Made by a program: the position numbers and the translations under genes. A DNA stretch of 33,359 nucleotides, taken from NCBI GenBank assembly GCA_010692425.1, contig JAAHHJ010000054.1, forward strand, positions 1 through 33,359, written 5' to 3'. The stretch comes from Symploca sp. SIO3C6 (lineage in GTDB: Bacteria > Cyanobacteriota > Cyanobacteriia > Cyanobacteriales > Coleofasciculaceae). The notes under the pieces were generated by a model. It searched no databases, was not told the DNA's origin, and was given only the letters and a program-made list of their open reading frames with translations. This document shows positions 23,761-30,989 of this stretch, piece by piece. Every line of letters begins with the position of its first letter. Within the stretch, counting starts at the first letter, position 1.

Positions 23761-24203
23761 GTTTGCAAAAATTCTCGATTCGCTGGGTATAACTGGGAAA
23801 GAGATGGGGAGATGGGGGGATGGAGGGATGGGGAGACAAATTGAAAGGGGATTTGATCCCAAGCAATTTTATGCACCGCAAGTGACGGTGGGGTATTTGA
23901 CCCATATTATTAATTTCGATAAATTATCCAATTGACCAGAGAAACACAATATAAAGATTCTTCTGCTACCTTGATAGCGTACATTTTAGTTCCCTACAAC
24001 TTACTCTATTCGCTAAGTTTAATTCTTGACTTTTTGTTCTCATTAGATCAAGGTTGAGATTTGTAGATGTTTGTTCAGGTTTCAGCAGCTTTTCCGTTAT
24101 CTATTAGTTGCTCCCCATCTCCGCGTCTGGAGTGTCTCCCCCTCTCCCCCTCTCCCCATCTCCCCATCTCCCCATCTCCCCATCTCCCCATCTCCCCCTC
24201 TCC
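23761..24203. other. Intergenic region flanked by inverted octamer arrays
   Basis: No gene in about 440 bp. An 8-bp array of the AGATGGGG type at 23801-23836 faces an array of the complementary CCCCATCT type at 24135-24205. The arrays are thus inverted relative to each other and could pair or recombine. The spacer presumably holds the promoter of the GT39-like gene; I see no defined motif. Confidence 0.6.
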
Positions 24204-24205
24204 CT
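24135..24205. repeat. 8-bp tandem repeat CCCCATCT array
   Basis: About nine units, partly degenerate (CCCCCTCT variants). Ends at the stop codon of the membrane protein gene at 24204. Confidence 0.9.
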
Positions 24206-25967
24206 AATCCCCACTCTCTTGTTTAACTCTGGAGATGCACTCTGCCTGCAAGACAACCAAGCTTGGAGTTTCAAAAACAGAACAACTCTGTTGAAGCTTT
24301 GCCAAAGCTGGCATATTACCTTGCCTCAATCTTGTCACAGCTTCTGTTGCCACTGGTTCAACTACTCTCAGCCAACGGTTTTTCTCGATGTATTCTGGTG
24401 TAAATGCTGTTCGATCTAACAATAAAAAATCTACACCATACTCCTCGATTAAATCTTGAGCTGCTGTTAAATCTTGAGAGTACTGAGCCTGCATCAAGTC
24501 AAGCAGCCGTTGTTTAATCTGGCGATAATATCCCCAGTGATAAGGATTGGCAGTTTCAGAACTCACTAGTACAGATCTTCGAGAAAACGTTGGTATATTA
24601 TTGGCTTCTTCCGATAAAGAAGCAATTAGGCTCTCTTGAGGTTGCTTTGCCAAGAACTGATACAAGCTAGGTTCAGTGCCAACTACGTAGTTGGCATTGG
24701 GAAACTTTCTAGCAAAACTAGGATACCTAAAAATGAGAAAAGTTAACAGCACTACTAACCCTAGCCCCAGAAATTGTTTGCCGCCAGCAAAAGCCCGAGT
24801 TTGTTTTCGACAAGCCCGTAACACGGCATCGAGAATGATAATTAATGCTATTGCTCCTGCCAGTGAAACTAGAATCCGGAGACTGTGTTTAGTATAGCGA
24901 CTGGGAAGATGTAGTTTGAAGAGAAAGGCATGAGCAGTAAAAAACATGCCTAGGGAAACTAGGAAAATTTGCGATAAAACTGCAACATTTACAGAGATTT
25001 TCTGGGTGAGGGGAAAACGAGTGCGATAGATTAGTAGTAATGGTAAGAACAAGGCAATCCAAGCTGGAATTGTGGGGAAGTTTTTACACCAATCGTAAGG
25101 TGCCATACCAGAGCGTTCACCACAAAACCAATATTTTAAGGGATCATTGAAAAAAAATGCCTTCCGAGCCGATTCTTGGAGTGTTGGTAAGGTTTTTGCC
25201 TGTGCCAAGCTAATGACTGGGTTAAAGTCAGAAATTTTCAAAGCATAGGGCAAGAGCATGATTCCAGATAAGCTTAATCCTAAAGCACAAAATAAATAAT
25301 CGCTCCGTTGTGAAGAAAAGCGTAAGCGCCGATTTTTGAGGCGTAACACTCGCAACATCAAGATTCCTGATGATAGAAACAAGCAGTGGGGGTAAAACAA
25401 ACCTTGTAGAGTGATTATTACTAGACAAGGTAGTAGAGAACGTTTTAATAAATAGTACAAAAAGGCAAGAAATAATGGATAGAGAAAAGCTCTAGGTGTA
25501 GCGGAGGGAACTTCAGGTGTACTCCAAATTGCTTGATTGAGAAACAAGGTAGCGATAAAACCCGCTGCTGGTACTGGTAAAATCAGTAGGCAGACACCAA
25601 AACAGTAAACGGTGGTAAATAAGATCAGGACTAAGGGTAAGATTTTATTAAAGATAACTGGATCAATACCCAAGTTAGCCATTAAGCGGTAGAGAGTAGC
25701 ATAACCATAAGGGGCAACGGATTGGAAATAGTCGGTAATTAGATCTTGAGGAAATAAGTCTGGATCAAAGAAGCGTCGCATCCAGAATACATGCGATCGC
25801 ACATCATCTTGAATGACGTATTCACTACTCAAGGCTCCTTTTAAACCGATAAAACTATAAATTAAGGCGAAAGTAACGCTTAAACTCAACCAGAATACAA
25901 CCCAGAATTTGCTTGTTTTAGAGCTAGATGCCGTTAAAAACCTGTGTAAAATTTCAGTCAACATCAA
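24204..25967 (-). CDS. Large polytopic membrane protein, possible GT-C glycosyltransferase (paralogue B)
   Basis: 587 residues, same architecture as paralogues A and C: helix 1, then SSEYVIQDDVRSHVFWMRRF (Asp-54, Asp-55, His-59), LFPQDLITDYFQSVAPYGYA, several helices including FGVCLLILPVPAAGFIATLF, the motif LHLPSRYTKHSLR, and a soluble C-terminal part with WGYYRQIKQRLLDLMQAQYS and DFLLLDRTAFTPEYIEKNRW. Starts at tandem ATG codons (25967, 25964). It differs more from A and C than they do from each other in the first loop. Only 18 bp separate its start from the stop of the 554-residue glycosyltransferase gene, so the two are cotranscribed. Confidence 0.7.
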   Translation of the reverse strand: MMLTEILHRFLTASSSKTSKFWVVFWLSLSVTFALIYSFIGLKGALSSEYVIQDDVRSHVFWMRRFFDPDLFPQDLITDYFQSVAPYGYATLYRLMANLGIDPVIFNKILPLVLILFTTVYCFGVCLLILPVPAAGFIATLFLNQAIWSTPEVPSATPRAFLYPLFLAFLYYLLKRSLLPCLVIITLQGLFYPHCLFLSSGILMLRVLRLKNRRLRFSSQRSDYLFCALGLSLSGIMLLPYALKISDFNPVISLAQAKTLPTLQESARKAFFFNDPLKYWFCGERSGMAPYDWCKNFPTIPAWIALFLPLLLIYRTRFPLTQKISVNVAVLSQIFLVSLGMFFTAHAFLFKLHLPSRYTKHSLRILVSLAGAIALIIILDAVLRACRKQTRAFAGGKQFLGLGLVVLLTFLIFRYPSFARKFPNANYVVGTEPSLYQFLAKQPQESLIASLSEEANNIPTFSRRSVLVSSETANPYHWGYYRQIKQRLLDLMQAQYSQDLTAAQDLIEEYGVDFLLLDRTAFTPEYIEKNRWLRVVEPVATEAVTRLRQGNMPALAKLQQSCSVFETPSLVVLQAECISRVKQESGD

Positions 25968-25985
25968 TACTATAGTAATTTGATT

Positions 25986-27650
25986 TTACCTCTTGTTGAT
26001 ACCAAGTTGCTCTCTCCCCGTCTCCCCATCCCCCCATCCCCCCATCTCCCCCTCTCCCTCAAGATGCCAGTTAAATGTATTCTTATTGAGTACCTGCCAA
26101 AGCTGGATGCTTTTGCGTTGTACAACTGGCTGGAGCTGATAATTTTTTGTTGACACTAATTCCTGCTTTAATTTGTCGGTAGGATTGAATACAAACAAAT
26201 CACTAAAACCATCCTTTATTTTTAGTGATTTTAATTTATTAATCAACTGTATTTTTACCTTATCTTCAAGTCTGTAACTTAAAGTTAAAACATATATAGG
26301 ATCGGCGTTACTAATTACCATTGGTAGATTGGCTTGGTTAATATTCTGTGCTACTTGCAGAAATTGTTTAGCTTTCTCATCACTCTTACTCCAGCTCACT
26401 TCTTTTTGAGAATTGATTACACAGGCCAGAACACCTGCAGAAATTATTATGACTGTCAAAATTTTCCAAAATTTCTGTAGCCAGTTTGTACTCAGAGAGA
26501 TTTGAGTTACCAATAAGTAGGCAACTGCTAACTGAATTCCTAAGTAGCAAGGGATTAGATATCGCATACCCAGAGAACGTGTGCTTCCTAAAATCAAGTC
26601 TGGCAACATTAGAGTTACTGCTGTAACTCCAATTAAGCTTAAAATAAATAGCCACACACGCCGCTGACTATGACGGCAAAGAAAATAAATTGCATAGGCG
26701 ATTAAAATTACTAAAATCACATTAACACTACCAAGATTGGCGTCAAAAAAGACACGATTTATATTGCGAAACCACCTTTCAATTAAAGAGGATAGCGAGG
26801 TTTTTTCTGGGCCTTCAGCTATAGTGCCATGGAATTTATAAAAATCACTGATAATCACCAACAACCAAGGGGCGTAAGTGATAATTCCCATTAAGGTGCT
26901 AAGCAAATAAAACCTAAGGGTTTTGCTCCAACGCCAGCTCTCGGTAGCTAATACATAGATACCATGACCAATAGCAGTTAAGGCGAATAATAAATGGGAA
27001 TAAAAACCTAGGGTGAGAGTTGCTGCATAGATGCCCCAACTAGTTTTAGTCTTAATTCGTATTGCTCGCAAAAGTGCTGCACTTGATAGCAAAATCGCAA
27101 CTGTCCACAAACTATATTCTCTGGCTTCATGGGCATATAGAATATGTAAGGGGGAGATAGCAAAAATGGCAACTGCTATTTCTGAATAATCCCTTTGGCC
27201 TCGGACCTCGGGCCCTCTGCCTTCGTAGAATAATTCCCAACACAGCCAATAGATACCAGGAAATGCCAGTAGACTAATTAGGGCAGACACACTCCTAAGT
27301 ACTGTGACTGAGTTGCCAAACCACTGCATCCAGAACCTTGCCATCAGATAATATAAAGGCGGATGCTCAGAATTACCCCTCAAAGCATTAATCGTATCAG
27401 TTAAGTCTCTCTCCTGATTAGGAAATTTATACTTATCTAGGGCTTTAACACTAATGACACCACTGTCATAAACTTGTTCAATAACTTCCTCTTTGGTATA
27501 GCCAGCTATCCTAATTGAACTATAAACCTCATCTCCCCAAAAAAACTTCTTATCAAGGTCAACTAGCCTAAAGAATATACCCAATATCAGTATTACTACA
27601 AAAAAACATTTACCCTTATTTAAAAAAAAGCTTAATCTTTGATTTTTCAT
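25986..27650 (-). CDS. GT39-like membrane glycosyltransferase
   Basis: 554 residues. Helix 1 (about 15-28) is followed by FFWGDEVYSS with the GT-C acidic pair Asp-40/Glu-41, and by NSEHPPLYYLMARFWMQWFG, a motif typical of GT39/PMT_2 proteins. About nine further helices. Two repeat-derived parts are visible: residues RGPEVRG (27217-27197) come from three in-frame heptamers, and the last 25 or so residues (EGEGEMGGWGDGETGREQLG...) are translated octamer repeats. Role: transfer of a sugar from a polyprenyl-phosphate donor, acceptor unknown. Confidence 0.7.
   Translation of the reverse strand: MKNQRLSFFLNKGKCFFVVILILGIFFRLVDLDKKFFWGDEVYSSIRIAGYTKEEVIEQVYDSGVISVKALDKYKFPNQERDLTDTINALRGNSEHPPLYYLMARFWMQWFGNSVTVLRSVSALISLLAFPGIYWLCWELFYEGRGPEVRGQRDYSEIAVAIFAISPLHILYAHEAREYSLWTVAILLSSAALLRAIRIKTKTSWGIYAATLTLGFYSHLLFALTAIGHGIYVLATESWRWSKTLRFYLLSTLMGIITYAPWLLVIISDFYKFHGTIAEGPEKTSLSSLIERWFRNINRVFFDANLGSVNVILVILIAYAIYFLCRHSQRRVWLFILSLIGVTAVTLMLPDLILGSTRSLGMRYLIPCYLGIQLAVAYLLVTQISLSTNWLQKFWKILTVIIISAGVLACVINSQKEVSWSKSDEKAKQFLQVAQNINQANLPMVISNADPIYVLTLSYRLEDKVKIQLINKLKSLKIKDGFSDLFVFNPTDKLKQELVSTKNYQLQPVVQRKSIQLWQVLNKNTFNWHLEGEGEMGGWGDGETGREQLGINKR
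26011..26059. repeat. 8-bp tandem repeats inside the 3' end of the glycosyltransferase gene
   Basis: CCCCATCT/CCCCATCC-type units, read as coding on the minus strand and giving a Gly/Glu/Trp-rich tail that is unlikely to be native. Confidence 0.8.
27197..27217. repeat. Three in-frame 7-bp repeats within a coding region
   Basis: GGCCTCG-GACCTCG-GGCCCTC, 21 bp, GC-rich in an AT-rich gene. It adds exactly seven codons to a loop of the glycosyltransferase, leaving the frame intact. Confidence 0.6.
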
Positions 27651-27652
27651 AG

Positions 27653-27763
27653 TTTATCTTGATTGTTCATGGTTCATTGTTGATTGTTCATTGGCAAGTA
27701 TTTTACAACGACCGAATACCAATCTGATGAACCATGAGCAATGAGCAATCAACCATATAACTT
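27653..27763. repeat. Inverted arrays of 7-bp repeats between two membrane-protein genes
   Basis: Left array of TTGTTCA-type units (about 27653-27694) and right array of TGAGCAA-type units (27725-27763) are largely reverse complements with about 30 bp between. Same type as the palindrome at 6352-6444. Confidence 0.7.
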
Positions 27764-29504
27764 ACTTCTGATCTGATGAACTTAATATACATTCAGTATT
27801 GAGGACAATTAAACTTGCTACTTCAAAATCAGAACAGCTTTCTTGAATGCTTGATAAAGCCAGATTATTGCCCTGCTCTAAGTCTGACAAAATCTCATTG
27901 GCAATAGTTCGCCACTGTTTGAACCAGGGATTTTGTTGGAGATATTCCGGTGAAAATGCTGCACGATCAAGCAAAATAAAATCTACTCCATACATCTGAA
28001 TAAAGCTTTTCAATTCTGTCAATTCTTGAGTATATTGAGCCTTAATCAAATCAGTTGCCCGTTGCTTAATTTGGTTGTAGTAACCCAAATGATAGGGAAT
28101 GGCATATTCCCAACCAACTAAGATAGAACGCTGAGAAAATACTGGTAAGTTATCTACTTCTGGAGATAGGGAAGCAATTAGTATGTCTTGGGGTTGCTTG
28201 GCAAAAAACTTATACAGTGTGGGCATGCCTCCCACTACGTAACCATAATTAGGGAATTTTTTTAAAGAATGGGGATAAACTGCAAAGACTATACCTAACA
28301 AACCTGTTAAACCCACTACCAATAACTGTCGTCCCAGTACATATTTAGTTTGCCGCTTTGACCATCGAAAAGCTGCATCCACAAGCACAATTATGACTAT
28401 GGCAGCAGCCAAGGCTGTAATTATCCGCAGACTATGCCCCGTGTAGCGACTGGGAAGATGAAGCCGAAAAATTAGCAGATGAGAAGCAATAAATAGACCA
28501 ACAGATGCTAAAAATATCTGAGGTAAAAGTTTGATGTCGTCTGTCAGCAGCCTCAGCACAGGGAAGCGAGAGGGAAACTTTAACAGTATTGGTAATAAAA
28601 AAGAGGCAATCAAAATAGTAATCGGTAGATGTCCTTGAGGTAATAAACCACTGCGCCTACCAATCATGAAAAAATACCAGGGATCATTATTAAAAAAATT
28701 TCCCCTTCCCTTGCGCCAGAATTCCGGTAAAGCCTTGGCTTGAGTCGCTGAAATCACCGGACCAAACTCAGAGGAGCCCAAAGCATAAGGTAACAATATT
28801 AGCAAAACTACCCCCACACCAGCAGCACAGAATAGATAATTTCTCCGATTCTGGGAAAAGCGCAAACCTCCACCTTGCCATTGGAAAAGTCGCAACACTA
28901 AGATGCCAACACCTACTAAAGCACATTGAGGATAGAACATCCCTAAAAGAGCGATCGCTAGCATACAAGGGAAGAGCTTTCTCTGCAACAAGTAGTATAA
29001 AAAACCCAAAAATAGGGGATACAAAAATGCTCTAGGCGTCGCCGATACTAATTCCGGCTTCATCAACAGACTTTGGTTAAGTAGCATAGAAGCAATAAAA
29101 CCAGCAGCTGGCACTGGTAAAATCTCCAGGCAAACTCCAAAACAGTAGGCAGTGGTGACTAAACCTAGTGCGATCGGCAATAATTTACTCAGTATGATTG
29201 GTTCCATACCGACTGCTGCCAATAGTTGATAGAAGCTGGTGTAACCTAAAGGCGCAACCGATTGAAAATAATTAGCAATCAAATTATTGGGGAACAACTG
29301 TGGTTGTAGATATCGCGCCATCCAAAACACATGTTGCCGTGCATCATCCTGCACCACATACTCGCTACTAAAAGCTTCCCTAAGTGCCAACAACCCGTAA
29401 ATAGCAGCAAAAGTCAGACTCAAGCTAAACCAAAATATCAATTGAGGATTACGGTATTTGGTAGATGGTGCAGTTAAAAACCTGTGTGCGCGAGCAATAA
29501 GCAT
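27762..29504 (-). CDS. Large polytopic membrane protein, possible GT-C glycosyltransferase (paralogue C)
   Basis: 580 residues from the ATG at 29504, which aligns with the starts of paralogues A and B; an ATG at 29663 would prefix 53 residues, partly translated octamer repeats. Helix 1 is followed by SSEYVVQDDARQHVFWMARY (Asp-53, Asp-54, His-58) and LFPNNLIANYFQSVAPLGYT. Also present are LPVPAAGFIASMLLNQSLL, LHLPSRYTGHSLRI and, near the C-terminus, YAIPYHLGYYNQIKQRATDL and FILLDRAAFSPEYLQQNPW. Very close to paralogue A in the N-terminal half. Function not established; see the linked finding. Confidence 0.7.
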   Translation of the reverse strand: MLIARAHRFLTAPSTKYRNPQLIFWFSLSLTFAAIYGLLALREAFSSEYVVQDDARQHVFWMARYLQPQLFPNNLIANYFQSVAPLGYTSFYQLLAAVGMEPIILSKLLPIALGLVTTAYCFGVCLEILPVPAAGFIASMLLNQSLLMKPELVSATPRAFLYPLFLGFLYYLLQRKLFPCMLAIALLGMFYPQCALVGVGILVLRLFQWQGGGLRFSQNRRNYLFCAAGVGVVLLILLPYALGSSEFGPVISATQAKALPEFWRKGRGNFFNNDPWYFFMIGRRSGLLPQGHLPITILIASFLLPILLKFPSRFPVLRLLTDDIKLLPQIFLASVGLFIASHLLIFRLHLPSRYTGHSLRIITALAAAIVIIVLVDAAFRWSKRQTKYVLGRQLLVVGLTGLLGIVFAVYPHSLKKFPNYGYVVGGMPTLYKFFAKQPQDILIASLSPEVDNLPVFSQRSILVGWEYAIPYHLGYYNQIKQRATDLIKAQYTQELTELKSFIQMYGVDFILLDRAAFSPEYLQQNPWFKQWRTIANEILSDLEQGNNLALSSIQESCSDFEVASLIVLNTECILSSSDQK

Positions 29505-29574
29505 AGTTGCCAAGGAACTTTTCTGAATAGAATTTTTGCTTTGCCATTGACAATCCATTAAACCAAAAAATAAC

Positions 29575-29630
29575 GGGGAGATGGGGAGATGGGGAGATGG
29601 GGAGATGGGGAGACGCGGAGACGCGGAGAA
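29575..29630. repeat. 8-bp tandem repeat AGATGGGG array
   Basis: About six units ending in AGACGCGG variants, just upstream of paralogue C. Source of the false N-terminal extension of that gene. Confidence 0.9.
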
Positions 29631-29672
29631 ATAATTGGCACACCAGCCTCTGTACCAATCCAAGCTAAACTT

Positions 29673-29750
29673 AATTACTTATTACTTATTACTTATTACT
29701 TATTACTTATTACTTATTACTTATTACTTATTACTTATTACTTATTACTT
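29673..29750. repeat. 7-bp tandem repeat TTACTTA, about eleven copies
   Basis: Perfect period-7 array. On the minus strand it runs into the last codons and stop (TSNK-stop) of the gene at 29738-30700. Length is a good candidate for strain variation. Confidence 0.95.
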
Positions 29751-30700
29751 GTAGGTTTCTGCAAATTGTTAACTGCTACCATATATTGTCCTAAAAAAGG
29801 CAAACCTCCAATCGCAGGTAGCAGATAGCGTGAGGTACAGAGTAATCCCAATGCCGCACCTGTTGCCGCTGGGAAATAGGGCTGGTAAAAAGCAATCAAG
29901 GCAGCATCACGGGTACCAACACCAGCAAAGGTTAAGGGTAATAGCCCAGCCAGAATCGCTAGTGGAGAAAGTGCCAAGTTAGCGAGAAAAGGCGTCCAGG
30001 CTTTGAGGGCGAGAATAAATAACCATATTTGTAATAGATGTAGAAACCAAATAAAAATAGAGGTAAGAGTGATTTTCAATAACTGGGCTTGGTCACGCCA
30101 GAAATAATCATGCATTTCACCCCAAGATGTCTGTAGTTTTTCTAATTTAGAACGGAGTTTTCTTGGAGCTATTTTTTTTCCCACTATGAAAAATAGCTGA
30201 GCAAATTTTCGGGAACTTAATAGCAGAATACCTACTATTAACCCACTAGCAACAGCGCCAGTCATCACCCAAAACAGCCAATCCTTATTGGGATAGAGCA
30301 TTAATCCAAACACACACCACAACAGCAGTGAGAGTAAATCACAAGCCTTCTCAAAAACTACTAGAGACAAGGACAAAGAACCATCTAAATGTCCCCGTTG
30401 CTTGATGAAATAGGCTTTGGCAATATCACCCATCTTGGAAGGCAACACCATATTGAGGACACTTGCTGCAAGAATCAGGCGATTTGCCTCGCCAAATCCT
30501 AAGGTTGCCCCACTAGGCATTAACTGTTGCAGCCGCCAAGCAGTAAACATCGTTAGTGGTACCACCATACCGAGGCTGATTGCCATCCACCAGCCGTTGC
30601 AGTTTTTAAATACCTCGATTAATCCCTGAAAGTCAATTTTCCAGTAGATCAACGCCAATATGATTAGGCTGACGGCAATAGAGATTAATCGTTTCATCAT
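29738..30700 (-). CDS. YbhN/AglD-like membrane protein (LPG-synthase transmembrane family)
   Basis: 320 residues with about eight helices. Family landmarks are NMVLPSKMGDIAKAYFIKQR (about residues 85-105) and PLTFAGVGTRDAALIAFY (about 265-285). Members of this flippase-like group include the transmembrane part of lysyl-phosphatidylglycerol synthase and AglD of archaeal protein glycosylation. It lies at the upstream end of the glycosyltransferase cluster and is codirectional with it, so handling of a lipid-linked sugar is plausible but unproven. Starts at tandem ATG codons. The C-terminal tail comes from the heptamer array. Confidence 0.75.
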   Translation of the reverse strand: MMKRLISIAVSLIILALIYWKIDFQGLIEVFKNCNGWWMAISLGMVVPLTMFTAWRLQQLMPSGATLGFGEANRLILAASVLNMVLPSKMGDIAKAYFIKQRGHLDGSLSLSLVVFEKACDLLSLLLWCVFGLMLYPNKDWLFWVMTGAVASGLIVGILLLSSRKFAQLFFIVGKKIAPRKLRSKLEKLQTSWGEMHDYFWRDQAQLLKITLTSIFIWFLHLLQIWLFILALKAWTPFLANLALSPLAILAGLLPLTFAGVGTRDAALIAFYQPYFPAATGAALGLLCTSRYLLPAIGGLPFLGQYMVAVNNLQKPTSNK

Positions 30701-30716
30701 ACCGATTTCATGTAAT

Positions 30717-30884
30717 TAGGACTTACGCATCGTACATCAGTACTATACGAGATTTGGTTATTTCAGCCATTTATAGTGCCTGAGATAGCAAAAGCAGCGA
30801 GTAAATTAGGGTTAGTAGAAGCGTGTAAAATGACCGAATCACATGATGCACATTATGGCTGATTTGTATAGTGCGTAACTCCTA
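30717..30884. mobile_element. 168-bp MITE with 13-bp terminal inverted repeats and 5-bp target duplication
   Basis: TAGGACTTACGCA (30717-30729) and TGCGTAACTCCTA (30872-30884) are inverted copies with one mismatch. GTAAT flanks both sides (30712-30716, 30885-30889). No coding capacity, so it must have been moved by a transposase acting in trans. Shares its tips with 16328-16425. Confidence 0.8.
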
Positions 30885-30949
30885 GTAATTTGGCTACAGA
30901 TGCTGATTAGACCCAGACGCCCAGACGCGGAGACAGGAAGACGCGGGGA

Positions 30950-30988
30950 ATGAACAATCAACAATCAACAATCAACAATCAACAATAA
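30950..30988. repeat. 7-bp tandem repeat ATCAACA, about five copies
   Basis: Period-7 array just after the stop codon side of the ATPase gene, preceded by GACGCGGGG-type units (30911-30949). Confidence 0.9.
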
Positions 30989-30989
30989 A

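Noticed and set aside
23761-23862. 34-residue N-terminal extension of the GT39-like protein (PIPPSPHLPIS...)
   Set aside because: It is a translation of octamer repeats; the ATG at 23760 starts a natural first transmembrane helix.
29505-29663. 53-residue N-terminal extension of membrane protein C
   Set aside because: Partly octamer-repeat translation, and absent from the aligned starts of the two paralogues.
29673-29750. CRISPR array or origin iterons
   Set aside because: Plain 7-bp tandem repeats without spacers or DnaA boxes; typical cyanobacterial STRR.
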